Shown: piece after piece, positions 53,563-64,000 of the stretch
Numbering within the stretch: position 1 is the first letter of the stretch
Layout: every line of letters starts with the position of its first letter
DNA from: Mycobacterium sp. ACS4054
GTDB taxonomy: Bacteria > Actinomycetota > Actinomycetes > Mycobacteriales > Mycobacteriaceae
Reading direction: 5' to 3'
Assembly: GCF_001667275.1 (NCBI RefSeq)
Contig: NZ_LZHV01000050.1
Span: 124,001 to 188,000, forward strand
Length of the DNA stretch: 64,000 bases
The notes under the pieces: generated by a model
What the model was told of the DNA's origin: nothing
The model's database searches: none
Seen by the model: the letters and a program-made list of their open reading frames with translations, nothing else
Program-made: the position numbers and the translations under genes

Positions 53563-54280
53563 AGCCGACGACGAGGCCGACGAGCCGCCCCTGACGGTCG
53601 AGCTTCTCGCCGACCTGCAGGCCGGCCTGCTCGATGACGAATCCGCGGCGCGCGTGCGGCAGCGGGTCCGCGACGACCCGGACGCGGAGCAGATCCTGCG
53701 CGCCCTGAACCGCGTGCGCTGCGACGTCGCCACGCTGGGGGCGGACCCGGCACCCGACGTCCCGCCGGAGGTCACCGCCCGGATCTCGGCGGCGCTGGAT
53801 TCGGCAGACGCGAGCCCGGCCGGCCACTCGGCCCGGCCCCGGATCGGTCCGGCGCGGGTGGCCGCCGGGGTGGTGGGCGTCGGCGCGATGCTCGCCGCGG
53901 TCGGTGTGGGCACCGCGGCACTGATCAACGCGCCCGAGCCGGCCCCCAGCACGCCGGTCACCGCCGAGCACATCACGGTGTCGACGCCGCCGATGGCGAT
54001 CCCGCTGTCGCAGGACGAAATCCTCGGCCTGCTGGGGCAAAGCCCCGATTACGGCCCGCTCGCGGACGCGGCGCGGCGCGCCTCCTGCCTCACCGGCCTG
54101 GGCTACCCGGCGTCCACACAGGTGCTGGGCGCGCGGCGGGTCGACATCAACGCCCGCCCCGGGATCGTGCTGGTGGTGCCGGGCGACACCCCCCACAGCC
54201 TGGCGGTCTACGCGGTCGCACTGAACTGCAGCGCCGCCGATACCGGCTTGTTGGCCAGCACCCAGGTCCCCCGCCCCTAG
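53555..54280 (+). CDS. Anti-SigM factor
   Basis: 241 residues. A cytoplasmic N-terminal domain (VELLADLQAGLLDDESAARVRQRVRDDPDAEQ) shaped like anti-sigma domains is followed by one membrane helix (VAAGVVGVGAMLAAVGVGTAAL, about 106-127) and an extracytoplasmic domain with two cysteines. It should hold SigM at the membrane until released. It overlaps sigM by 8 nt, which suggests translational coupling. Confidence 0.9.
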   Translation: MSEADDEADEPPLTVELLADLQAGLLDDESAARVRQRVRDDPDAEQILRALNRVRCDVATLGADPAPDVPPEVTARISAALDSADASPAGHSARPRIGPARVAAGVVGVGAMLAAVGVGTAALINAPEPAPSTPVTAEHITVSTPPMAIPLSQDEILGLLGQSPDYGPLADAARRASCLTGLGYPASTQVLGARRVDINARPGIVLVVPGDTPHSLAVYAVALNCSAADTGLLASTQVPRP

Positions 54281-54310
54281 TGTGGTCCCATGGGTTGTCC
54301 GACTCGCCCG

Positions 54311-54336
54311 GGAACAGCGGTGCCTACGCTGGCGTT
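54311..54336 (+). promoter_or_regulatory. SigH-type promoter before trxB
   Basis: GGAAC (54311-54315), 17-nt spacer, CGTT (54333-54336). It matches the mycobacterial SigH/SigE-like pattern GGAA(C/T)-N16-18-(C/G)GTT. It lies 37 nt upstream of the trxB ATG. M. tuberculosis trxB2-trxC is known to be induced through SigH, so the match is meaningful. Confidence 0.65.
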
Positions 54337-54372
54337 TGTACGAATCCAGGGACGATCGTTTGAAAGGGATCT

Positions 54373-55380
54373 ATGACCGCCGACACTGTGCACGACGTGA
54401 TCATCATTGGTTCGGGTCCTGCCGGATACACCGCGGCGTTGTACACGGCGCGGGCGCAGCTTGCGCCGGTGGTCTTCGAGGGCACGTCGTTCGGTGGCGC
54501 GTTGATGACGACCACCGAGGTGGAGAACTTCCCGGGTTTTCGTGACGGCATCACCGGTCCGGAGCTGATGGATCAGATGCGCGAGCAGGCGCTGCGCTTC
54601 GGCGCCGACCTGCGGATGGAAGACGTCGAATCGGTCTCGTTGGACGGGCCGGTCAAATCGGTCACCACCGCCGAGGGCGAAACCGTCCGGGCGCGGGCGG
54701 TCATCCTCGCGATGGGCGCGGCGGCGCGGTATCTGGGCGTGCCAGGTGAGCAGGAGCTGCTGGGGCGCGGGGTGAGTTCGTGCGCGACCTGCGACGGGTT
54801 CTTCTTCAAAGATCAAGACATTGCCGTGATCGGCGGTGGGGACTCGGCGATGGAGGAAGCCACCTTCTTGACGCGCTTCGCGCGCAGCGTCACGCTGGTG
54901 CACCGCCGCGACGAGTTCCGCGCGTCGCGCATCATGCTCGAACGCGCCCGGGCCAACGAGAAGATCACCATCTTGACCAACAAGGCCGTACTGGGCGTCG
55001 AAGGAGAACAGACGGTGGCGGGTTTGCGGATGCGCGACACGGTCACCGGCGAGGAATCCACGCTGCCCGTCACGGGAGTGTTCGTGGCCATCGGTCACGA
55101 CCCGCGCTCGGAACTGGTGCGCGACGTCCTTGACACCGACCCCGAGGGCTACGTGCTGGTCCAGGGCCGCACCACGGCCACGTCGATCGAGGGGGTGTTC
55201 GCCGCCGGCGATCTGGTGGATCGCACCTACCGCCAAGCCATCACGGCCGCCGGCAGCGGGTGCGCGGCGGCCATCGACGCCGAACGTTGGCTGGCCGATC
55301 ACGTCGAATCCAGCTCGGCCGCACAAAGCGACGCCACCGAATTTCCGGGCACTACCGAGATGATTGGAGCACCTCAATGA
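54373..55380 (+). CDS. trxB: Thioredoxin reductase
   Basis: 335 residues. FAD-binding [12 protein letters not shown] at the N-terminus, redox-active Cys137-x-x-Cys140 (CATCDGFFF), NADPH-binding [10 protein letters not shown] and the closing FAD segment FAAGDLVD. It reduces thioredoxin with NADPH. GAAAGGGA precedes the ATG. Its stop overlaps the trxC start by 4 nt (ATGA). Confidence 0.96.
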   Translation: MTADTVHDVIIIGSGPAGYTAALYTARAQLAPVVFEGTSFGGALMTTTEVENFPGFRDGITGPELMDQMREQALRFGADLRMEDVESVSLDGPVKSVTTAEGETVRARAVILAMGAAARYLGVPGEQELLGRGVSSCATCDGFFFKDQDIAVIGGGDSAMEEATFLTRFARSVTLVHRRDEFRASRIMLERARANEKITILTNKAVLGVEGEQTVAGLRMRDTVTGEESTLPVTGVFVAIGHDPRSELVRDVLDTDPEGYVLVQGRTTATSIEGVFAAGDLVDRTYRQAITAAGSGCAAAIDAERWLADHVESSSAAQSDATEFPGTTEMIGAPQ

Positions 55381-55730
55381 CCGACGCCGAAAAGGCCGGA
55401 GCCACAATCGAAGTCTCTGACGCATCCTTCTCCACGGAGGTGTTGTCCAGCAATAAGCCTGTGCTGGTTGACTTTTGGGCGACGTGGTGCGGGCCGTGCA
55501 AGATGGTCGCGCCGGTGCTCGAAGAGATTGCCAGTGAGCGCGGCGAGCAACTCACCGTCGCCAAGCTCGACGTGGACGCCAACCCGGTAACCGCGCGGGA
55601 CTTCCAGGTTGTCTCGATCCCCACCATGATCCTGTTCAAAGACGGCCAACCGGTGAAACGGATCGTGGGCGCCAAGGGCAAGGCGGCCTTGCTGCGCGAG
55701 CTCTCGGACGCCGTCCCCAACCTCAGCTGA
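55377..55730 (+). CDS. trxC: Thioredoxin
   Basis: 117 residues; active site WCGPC with Cys38 and Cys41 in [14 protein letters not shown]. The cis-proline segment SIPTMILF is present. ATG 55377 is chosen for the ATGA overlap with trxB. It is reduced by the product of the preceding gene and serves general cytoplasmic disulfide reduction. Confidence 0.96.
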   Translation: MTDAEKAGATIEVSDASFSTEVLSSNKPVLVDFWATWCGPCKMVAPVLEEIASERGEQLTVAKLDVDANPVTARDFQVVSIPTMILFKDGQPVKRIVGAKGKAALLRELSDAVPNLS

Positions 55731-55864
55731 TCTCGTTCTGAATTCGCCACACCACGCCCCGCGTTCAGCCTGGGGTTTTCCCGAATGGGCGAAGCGTCTG
55801 CGACAATATCCGGTAGCTGTCGCCCAGATGCGAGCCTGTCAGTGTGTCCCGGAGGGCCTTTGGT

Positions 55865-57085
55865 ATGTCGAGTCCGCGCCGTGAATACGGCGATGCGCTG
55901 CGCTGTGGTGACCGCAGCGCGGCTGTGACCGAAATCCGGGCTACGCTGGCGACGCTAGGGTTGCTGGACAGCCCCGAGGAAGACCTCATCACCGGCCGTC
56001 ACGTTTCCCTCGAGGTCTTCGACGCCGAACTCGACCAGGCGGTGCGGGCCTTCCAGCAGCACCGCGGCCTGTTGGTCGACGGCATCGTCGGCGAGGCCAC
56101 CTACCGCGCCCTGAAGGAGGCCTCCTACCGGCTGGGCGCGCGCACGCTGTATCACCAGTTCGGCGCCCCGCTGTATGGGGACGACGTGGCCACCCTGCAG
56201 GCGCGCCTGCAGGACCTCGGGTTCTACACCGGCCTGGTCGACGGGCACTTCGGCCTGCAGACGCACAACGCCCTGATGTCCTACCAGCGTGAGTACGGGC
56301 TGGCCGCGGACGGCATCTGCGGTCCGGAAACGTTGCGCTCCTTGTACTTTCTCAGCTCCCGCGTCACCGGCGGCTCACCCCACGCGATCCGCGAGGAGGA
56401 GCTGGTCCGCCGGTCGGGACCCAAGTTGTCGGGCAAACGGATCATCATCGATCCGGGCCGTGGCGGGACGGACCGCGGCGAGCTGATGCAGGGCCCCTCG
56501 GGTCCGGTCAGCGAAGCGGATGTGTTGTGGGACTTGGCAAGCCGGCTCGAGGGGCGGATGACCGCCATCGGCATGGAGACCTTCCTGTCGCGGCCGGCGA
56601 ACCGCAGCCCGTCGGACGCCGAGCGCGCCGCCACCGCCAACAACGTCGGGGCGGATCTGATGATCAGTCTGCGCTGCGAGAACCAGCCCAGCCCGGCGGC
56701 CAATGGCGTGGCGTCCTTTCATTTCGGAAACTCGCACGGCTCGGTGTCCACGATCGGGCGCAATCTCGCGGACTTCATCCAACGAGAAGTGGTGGCCCGC
56801 ACCGGGTTACGAGATTGCCGCACCCACGGCCGGACGTGGGATCTGTTGCGCCTGACGCGGATGCCGACCGTGCAGGTCGACGTCGGCTACATCACCAATC
56901 CCCAGGACCGCGCAATGCTGGTCTCCACCCAAACGCGCGACGCGATTGCCGAAGGCATCCTCGCCGCGGTGAAGCGGCTCTACCTGCTGGGCAAGAACGA
57001 CCGGCCCACGGGCACGTTCACCTTCGCCGAACTGCTGGCCCACGAACTCTCCGTGGACCGGGCCAGCCGGCTCGGCGGCTCCTAA
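55865..57085 (+). CDS. cwlM: CwlM, catalytically inactive amidase-like regulator
   Basis: 406 residues: two N-terminal peptidoglycan-binding domains (DQAVRAFQQHRGLLVDGIVGEATY; FGLQTHNALMSYQREYGLAADGICG) and a C-terminal amidase_3-like domain. The metal-binding His of active amidases is replaced: IIIDPGRGG has Arg for His, and LMISLRCEN lacks the second His. That fits CwlM's known role in M. tuberculosis as an activator of MurA rather than an enzyme. ATG 55865 is chosen since GGAGGG lies 8 nt upstream; a GTG at 55844 would add seven residues. Confidence 0.94.
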   Translation: MSSPRREYGDALRCGDRSAAVTEIRATLATLGLLDSPEEDLITGRHVSLEVFDAELDQAVRAFQQHRGLLVDGIVGEATYRALKEASYRLGARTLYHQFGAPLYGDDVATLQARLQDLGFYTGLVDGHFGLQTHNALMSYQREYGLAADGICGPETLRSLYFLSSRVTGGSPHAIREEELVRRSGPKLSGKRIIIDPGRGGTDRGELMQGPSGPVSEADVLWDLASRLEGRMTAIGMETFLSRPANRSPSDAERAATANNVGADLMISLRCENQPSPAANGVASFHFGNSHGSVSTIGRNLADFIQREVVARTGLRDCRTHGRTWDLLRLTRMPTVQVDVGYITNPQDRAMLVSTQTRDAIAEGILAAVKRLYLLGKNDRPTGTFTFAELLAHELSVDRASRLGGS

Positions 57086-57834
57086 CCGATCTCGCCGCCC
57101 CGCAACGCATTTCCCGCCGCGGACCCCGCCCCGACCGGCTCCTGCAGTTGCGCGTTTTCCAGCAGGCGCTCCAGGGCCGCCTCGACCTCGGCCTTCCACC
57201 CCAGGCCTTTGTCCAATTCGAGCCGCAGCCGCGGAAAGTACGGATGGGGCGCCACCACAACGAATCCCGCGTCCTGCAGGAATTCGGCGTCGAGCACGCA
57301 ATGGTCCACCGAGCAGTCGCCGACGGCCTCCAGCACCGGCCGCACATCCGGGCTCGCCTTCGACGGGTCCTGCAATTCCGAAGCCGCCGGCGTGCGACCG
57401 AAGGCTTCGAGGGCCCGGACTCCACGCCGGACCAGCTCGTCGATCACCCGGGCGAGCAGCCCGTGCGGCAGGTCGTCGGTGGCCTGCCCGGGCTCGATGC
57501 CCATCGACGTGAGCAGCACCGCGTCCGCGGACACCGGCGCGGTGGGAAACCGCTGTGCGCGTGGCACCGCGCGCGGCGGCGCGTAGAACACGTAGCCCAG
57601 GCACGGCGGCTCGCTCTGGCTTCTCTCGTCCGCGACCGCGGTCGCGACCTGGCCGCAGGACCCCCACTCCAGCATGACCATCGACAGCCAGGCTTCCTTT
57701 TCGAACTCCGGATCCGCGAGGTGGTCCTGGTTACCGAGGGTCGCCGGGTCGACTTCCCAGTAGACGCAGCGGCGCGCGTGCTTGGGAAGCTGCTCGAAGG
57801 CCTCGAGGCGCAACGGTGTGATTCGGGCGGACAC
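57082..57834 (-). CDS. GNAT-type acetyltransferase-like protein (Rv3916c-like)
   Basis: 250 residues. The fold seems GNAT-like: ATAVADERSQSEPPCLGYVFYAP, LLTSMGIEPGQATDDLPHGLLARVIDELVRRGVRALEAFG and CVLDAEFLQDAGFVVVAPHPYFPRLRLELDKG. The length fits the M. tuberculosis gene between cwlM and parB (from memory). The substrate is unknown. GTG start at 57834. It converges on cwlM, with 4 nt of overlap. Confidence 0.85.
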   Translation of the reverse strand: MSARITPLRLEAFEQLPKHARRCVYWEVDPATLGNQDHLADPEFEKEAWLSMVMLEWGSCGQVATAVADERSQSEPPCLGYVFYAPPRAVPRAQRFPTAPVSADAVLLTSMGIEPGQATDDLPHGLLARVIDELVRRGVRALEAFGRTPAASELQDPSKASPDVRPVLEAVGDCSVDHCVLDAEFLQDAGFVVVAPHPYFPRLRLELDKGLGWKAEVEAALERLLENAQLQEPVGAGSAAGNALRGGEIG

Positions 57835-58088
57835 TAGCCTCCTGGCTCCTGTGCGGTACTGCAGCCTTTTGCACCGGCAACCCCTCCAGGATAGGAGAGG
57901 ATGTCGTTATCGGGCCAGATTTGTCGTCGAGGCGCCGATCACGGTGGCGGGCCGCCGCACGCGTTACGCCCGCGGCCCGTTCGTTACCGAAAATCGTTGG
58001 AACGCATGCGCTTTCGTAATCACGCCCGGTTGTTGCCCGTTCGGGACCGCCCCGGTGTCACAGTGACGTAATTACAGGGTATGACGGG
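57835..58088. other. Intergenic region between parB and the acetyltransferase-like gene
   Basis: 254 nt without a gene. It is the promoter side of the leftward 57834 gene and the end of parB. The only clear structure is a perfect 11-bp palindrome, GTCAC-A-GTGAC (58057-58067), beside the parB stop. Confidence 0.5.
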
Positions 58089-59072
58089 TCAGGCCTTGGC
58101 GGCGGTCATCATGTCGATGATGCGCTGCAAATCGTCCACCGAGCCGAATTCGACGACGATCTTGCCCTTGCGTTTGCCCAGGCTGACCGTCACCCGGGTA
58201 TCGAAGGCGTTCGACAGCCGGTCGGCGACCTCCTGCAGGCCCGGCATCTGGATCGGCTTGCGCCGCTGGGGGGCCGGGGTGGTGGCGCCGGCCCGATTGG
58301 CCAGTGTCACCGCCTCTTCGGTGGCCCGCACCGACAGGCCCTCGGCGACGATCCGGCTGGCGAGTTCCTCTTGGGCCTCGGGCCCGGCTTCCAGGGACAG
58401 CAGGGCCCGGGCATGGCCGGCGGACAGCACCCCCGCGGCCACCCGCCGCTGGACCGGGATCGGCAGCTTGAGCAACCGGATCATGTTGGTGATCAGCGGG
58501 CGGGACCGGCCGATGCGGGAGGCGAGTTCGTCGTGGGTGACGCCGAACTCGTCGAGCAGCTGCTGGTAGGCCGCCGCCTCTTCCAACGGGTTCAGCTGCA
58601 CCCGGTGGATGTTCTCCAGGAGGGCGTCGCGCAGCAGGTTGTCGTCGCCGGTCTCGCGGACGATGGTGGGGATCGTGGCCAGCCCCGCCTCCTGGGCAGC
58701 CCGCCAGCGCCGCTCCCCCATGACGATCTGATACCGCGGGCCCGTCTTGGCGCCCGGGACGGCTCGCACCACGATCGGCTGCAGCAGACCGAACTCGCGG
58801 ATGGAGTGCACCAGCTCGGACAGCGCCTCGTCATCGAAGACCTGGCGCGGCTGGCGGGGGTTGGGCTCGATGTCGGCCGGGGCGATCTCGCGATACACCG
58901 CGCCCGCCGGGGCGAGGTCCGGTCCCGGTCCGCCGATCAAGACGTCCGCGGCCGCATCCCCCATCCGCGGGCCGAGCGTCGCGGGACCCGAGTCACCCTC
59001 GGCGGGGCCGGTCGGGATCAGCGAAGCCAGGCCCCGGCCGAGGCCGCCCTTCTTGCGTAGTGGCTGCGTCAT
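58089..59072 (-). CDS. parB: Chromosome-partitioning protein ParB
   Basis: 327 residues. The N-terminal ParB/CTPase part ([37 protein letters not shown], then [12 protein letters not shown], then [17 protein letters not shown]) is followed by the helix-turn-helix ([27 protein letters not shown]) and a C-terminal dimer domain. It binds parS sites, two of which lie at 59957 and 60785, and spreads to direct origin segregation with ParA. The parA gene ends 23 nt upstream. Confidence 0.96.
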   Translation of the reverse strand: MTQPLRKKGGLGRGLASLIPTGPAEGDSGPATLGPRMGDAAADVLIGGPGPDLAPAGAVYREIAPADIEPNPRQPRQVFDDEALSELVHSIREFGLLQPIVVRAVPGAKTGPRYQIVMGERRWRAAQEAGLATIPTIVRETGDDNLLRDALLENIHRVQLNPLEEAAAYQQLLDEFGVTHDELASRIGRSRPLITNMIRLLKLPIPVQRRVAAGVLSAGHARALLSLEAGPEAQEELASRIVAEGLSVRATEEAVTLANRAGATTPAPQRRKPIQMPGLQEVADRLSNAFDTRVTVSLGKRKGKIVVEFGSVDDLQRIIDMMTAAKA

Positions 59073-59095
59073 GGTCGTCCCTTCACGAAAGGTGG

Positions 59096-61430
<2,335 letters not shown>

Positions 61431-61499
61431 GTCTTTCTCTCCCTCATCCGCGGGTCCCTGCCATCGGGTCGTCCTCCCGGGCCGCCCGGTATGGCTCTG

Positions 61500-62609
61500 T
61501 CAGCGTTTGCGTTTCTTGGGTCGCGCGCCCGGCCGCGGCGTGCGGTTGGGCGTGCCACCGTTTTGTCCACTGGGATTCGGCTTGGTCGGCTCGGGCTTCG
61601 CCGCGGCCTCCGCGCCGTCGGAGGCGTCCGGGCCGGACTCCCCCACCCCGGCGGTCGCCGACCCGTCGCCGCTTGGGTGGCTCGCCTTCGCGTTCCGCTT
61701 GGGTTTGGCCCCCGGCGCCGGCGCGTTGGCCGCTCGGCGCTGCAACGCTTCCTGTTTTTTGGCCTCGTCCTCTTTTTCGATCATGCCGAACACGTAGTGC
61801 TGCTGACCGAACGTCCAGATGTTGTTGGCGAACCAGTACAGGATGATCGCGAGCGGCAGGAAGGGTCCGCCGACGACCACGCCGAGCGGAAACACATACA
61901 GCGCAAGCTTGTTCATCATCGCGGTCTGCGGATTGGCCGCGGCCTCCGGGCTCTGCCGGGCCACCGATGCACGGCTGTTGAAGTAGGTCGCGATGCCGGC
62001 CAGGATCATCACCGGCGCGCCGACGGCGATGACCGCAGGCCGGCTGAAGTGGGTGAAGGCGTCCAACCCGGTCCGCTGCGTCATGAACGCGCCGATCGGT
62101 GCGCCGAACAGATTGGCGTCCAAGAAGTGTCCGACGTCCGTCGGGGTGAAGACGTAGTTACCGGTCATGCGGTTCTGGATCACCGACAGGTGCGGCTGAC
62201 CGAAGCCGCCCGTGGTGCGGTTGAACGACCGCAACACGTGATACAGGCCGATGAACACCGGGATCTGCGCCAGCATCGGCAGGCAGCCGAGGATGGGGTT
62301 GAACCCGTGCTCGCGTTGCAGCTTCTGCATCTCGAGCGCCATCCGCTGGCGGTCCTTGCCGTACTTCTTTTGCAGCGCCTTGATTTGCGGTTGCAGTTCC
62401 TGCATCTGACGGGTGGTGCGGATCTGCCGCACGAACGGCTTGTACAGCAGGGCGCGCAGGCTGAAGACCAGGAACATCACCGACAGGGCCCACGCGAAAA
62501 AGTTCGACGGCCCCAGCATCGCGGCGAACAGCTTGTACCAAGCCCACATGATCCACGACACCGGGTAGTAGACGAAGTCGAGGCTAAAGAAATCAAACAA
62601 GAGTTCCAC
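61500..62609 (-). CDS. yidC: Membrane protein insertase YidC
   Basis: 369 residues. Membrane segments surround the insertase core: [32 protein letters not shown], the third at the [21 protein letters not shown] region, and a late [20 protein letters not shown]. The C-terminal ~90 residues are a basic tail ([22 protein letters not shown]). It inserts membrane proteins alone or with SecYEG. GTG 62609 overlaps yidD's 3' end by 17 nt. Confidence 0.95.
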   Translation of the reverse strand: MELLFDFFSLDFVYYPVSWIMWAWYKLFAAMLGPSNFFAWALSVMFLVFSLRALLYKPFVRQIRTTRQMQELQPQIKALQKKYGKDRQRMALEMQKLQREHGFNPILGCLPMLAQIPVFIGLYHVLRSFNRTTGGFGQPHLSVIQNRMTGNYVFTPTDVGHFLDANLFGAPIGAFMTQRTGLDAFTHFSRPAVIAVGAPVMILAGIATYFNSRASVARQSPEAAANPQTAMMNKLALYVFPLGVVVGGPFLPLAIILYWFANNIWTFGQQHYVFGMIEKEDEAKKQEALQRRAANAPAPGAKPKRNAKASHPSGDGSATAGVGESGPDASDGAEAAAKPEPTKPNPSGQNGGTPNRTPRPGARPKKRKR

Positions 62610-62928
62610 TCTCCCCTCGCGCCGCCGGGCGGGCCCACGCGTCGCTGGCTTCTTCGAAGTTCATCTGGCAACCCGGACGTTCCGGTATCGGATCCGATCC
62701 GCCCCGATGCCAGGGTCCGCACTTGGCAAGCCTGACCGCAGCCAACCAACTCCCCCGCATCAATCCGTACTCGGTCAGCGCGTCGACCGCATACTGGCTG
62801 CAGGTCGGGACGAACCGGCACGTCGCCGGCCGCAGCGGCGAGACCATGTGCCGGTACAGCTGGATGAGCGAGATCAACCCCCGGGCGGCCGCGGTGCCCG
62901 CGGTGCGCAGGACGGCCCGCGGCGTCAC
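62593..62928 (-). CDS. yidD: YidD membrane-protein insertion factor
   Basis: 111 residues. The YidD core is plain: [49 protein letters not shown]. It helps YidC-dependent insertion. It overlaps rnpA by 4 nt and yidC by 17 nt. The last ~25 residues are a poorly conserved tail. Confidence 0.92.
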   Translation of the reverse strand: MTPRAVLRTAGTAAARGLISLIQLYRHMVSPLRPATCRFVPTCSQYAVDALTEYGLMRGSWLAAVRLAKCGPWHRGGSDPIPERPGCQMNFEEASDAWARPAARGESGTLV

Positions 62929-63287
62929 CGGTGCGCTCCCCCGGACTCGAGGGCCCGCCGCACCCCGCGGCGCAGCTCCTGTTCCAGCCGCGCCGAGGAC
63001 GCGGTCCGACTGCCCGGCAACGCCCGGATGACCAAGTGCTCGGAGTCGTGCAGTTCGCCCAATACCGCACGCGCGACGTGCCGCAGCCGGCGCGCAACCC
63101 GGTGGCGCTCCACAGCCGAGCCCACGGACTTGCCCACGATCAATCCCACGCGGGGAGCCGTCGCCGCGTCACGATCGGCCGCGCGCCGGAGATGCACCAC
63201 CACGTCGGGCTGCGCCGCGCGGATTCCGTGCTTCACCGTCGCGTCGAACTCCGTTGACCGCCTCATGCGGTTGCGTGCGGGAAGCAC
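62925..63287 (-). CDS. rnpA: Ribonuclease P protein component
   Basis: 120 residues. RNR and the RNase P signature region [20 protein letters not shown] are present after [21 protein letters not shown]. It combines with RNase P RNA (not in the window) to mature tRNA 5' ends. GTG start at 63287. It is next to rpmH, as in nearly all bacteria. Confidence 0.94.
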   Translation of the reverse strand: MLPARNRMRRSTEFDATVKHGIRAAQPDVVVHLRRAADRDAATAPRVGLIVGKSVGSAVERHRVARRLRHVARAVLGELHDSEHLVIRALPGSRTASSARLEQELRRGVRRALESGGAHR

Positions 63288-63310
63288 CGCCGAAGAACCC
63301 GACGTTGCGA

Positions 63311-63454
63311 TCAGGCAGATAGCGCGCGGCGCCCCTTACGGCGCCGGCTCGACACAATCGAGCGTCCGGCGCGGGTACGCATCCGCAACCGGAAGCCATG
63401 CACGCGGGCTCGGCGCCGGTTGTTCGGCTGGAATGTCCGCTTGCCCTTGGCCAC
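63311..63454 (-). CDS. rpmH: 50S ribosomal protein L34
   Basis: 47 residues, very basic: begins [20 protein letters not shown] and ends [10 protein letters not shown], the normal L34 sequence and length. GTG start at 63454 with GAGGAGA 6 nt upstream. It lies 23 nt before rnpA and should be cotranscribed with it. Confidence 0.95.
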   Translation of the reverse strand: MAKGKRTFQPNNRRRARVHGFRLRMRTRAGRSIVSSRRRKGRRALSA

Positions 63455-64000
63455 GACGGTCTCCTCGTTGTGTCTCGCATTTCCATCCGGCCGGCAGACG
63501 TCTCGCTCGTCTGCGGGTCGGTCGGAGGTAATCTTGCTGCTGGCCGGCGCGGTCCCCAGGCAGACCTGGGTCGCAGCCGCATCGCCGACTTTCGGGCGAC
63601 TGTTTGAGGGTACTGACCGCGCTTCGCCTGGTCAAACCTGGCCTGCCCCAACGCAGCCGCTCGATCCCGGCGCAAAACCTCGGCCTCACCGACCGGCCCG
63701 GACGGGGTTGCGCACCGACGTCGAGCCGAACGAGGCCCACCGAACCCTAAACAACCCGATTGGAATGCAGCAGAACGGTTGGCAGCCGCACGGAAAACTG
63801 TTAGCTTCTGCCAGTGTCGTTTTAGACTGCAACGGCGCTCGACAAACAAGCGAGGATGGTGGGTCGACTAGCTGCCTAGACAGCCTTTGAAAAGGTTTTC
63901 TTCCAGCACGGAGATCGCGAGCCGTCGCCGGTAGGTTGTGGCTCGCATACGCTCATCCTGTCCACACCTGTGTATAACTATGTGGACAGCTGCTTTGTCG
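63455..64000. other. rpmH-dnaA intergenic region (window end)
   Basis: 546 nt without a supported gene. By position it holds the leftward rpmH promoter and the rightward dnaA promoter; dnaA itself must begin just past 64000. DnaA-box-like 9-mers occur near the end and are listed separately. No confident -10/-35 pair was found. Confidence 0.7.
63958..63989. promoter_or_regulatory. Cluster of DnaA-box-like 9-mers
   Basis: CTGTCCACA (63958-63966), its inverted copy TGTGGACAG (63981-63989), and TGTGTATAA (63969-63977, the reverse of TTATACACA). They are one mismatch or so from TT(G/A)TCCACA. Sited just before dnaA, they could be autoregulatory. The main oriC in mycobacteria is the dnaA-dnaN spacer, beyond this window. 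Confidence 0.6.

Noticed and set aside
63455..64000. oriC itself
   Set aside because: In mycobacteria the replication origin lies in the dnaA-dnaN spacer, which would be past the right edge; only a few box-like 9-mers are present here.

Overview
The window reads as the last 64 kb of a slow-growing, non-tuberculous Mycobacterium chromosome (high GC, many GTG starts, 4-bp start/stop overlaps), linearised just before dnaA. The right third has the order familiar from Mycobacterium tuberculosis (pcnA, mutT4, Rv3909-type, murJ/mviN, sigM and its anti-sigma factor, trxB-trxC, cwlM, parB, parA, rsmG, jag, yidC, yidD, rnpA, rpmH). It ends in DnaA-box-like 9-mers. Species cannot be fixed from sequence alone. 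Comparisons with M. tuberculosis gene numbers and lengths are from memory. Layout: (1) 1-3410: an edge-truncated alpha/beta hydrolase, a short-chain dehydrogenase and a GAF-EAL-PAS-GGDEF cyclic-di-GMP protein. (2) 3411-16413: a CoA-ester catabolic block with an acyl-CoA ligase, two thiolase-like/DUF35 pairs, a double CaiB/BaiF CoA-transferase, an amidohydrolase, a double acyl-CoA dehydrogenase, and PadR and TetR regulators. A 19-bp identical operator-like core lies before the ligase and in the dehydrogenase/TetR divergent region, suggesting one TetR regulon. (3) 16351-31616: mixed metabolism and regulation: a pyruvate-kinase-like protein without the usual C-terminal domain, a TetR gene divergent from a DUF1214-sulfotransferase pair, a triple DUF190 protein, class I aldolase, a catalase-like/cytochrome b561 pair, a STAS/RsbW pair, TetR, a phosphotransferase, a D-aminoacylase-like amidohydrolase and a Rieske oxygenase. 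(4) 31669-44587: a partial ESX-2-type locus: eccC, eccB, a lytic-transglycosylase-like protein, two low-complexity ESX-associated proteins, two paralogous membrane-anchored proteins, a DUF2563 protein and a calcium-loop repeat protein. No eccD, eccE, mycP, eccA, espG, esx pair or PE/PPE gene is present in the window, and metabolic genes abut eccC. (5) 44612-64000: the conserved origin-proximal core, with two perfect parS sites, one in the 5' part of parA and one forming the start of rsmG. How it fits together: the left half looks like an accessory lipid or xenobiotic catabolic region with several small locally regulated units, many next to clear palindromic operators. The ESX segment looks like a remnant or rearranged ESX-2. 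The right end carries envelope synthesis control (MurJ, CwlM), redox (thioredoxin), RNA maturation, chromosome segregation and membrane protein insertion. No rRNA, tRNA, CRISPR array, prophage or insertion sequence was recognised.
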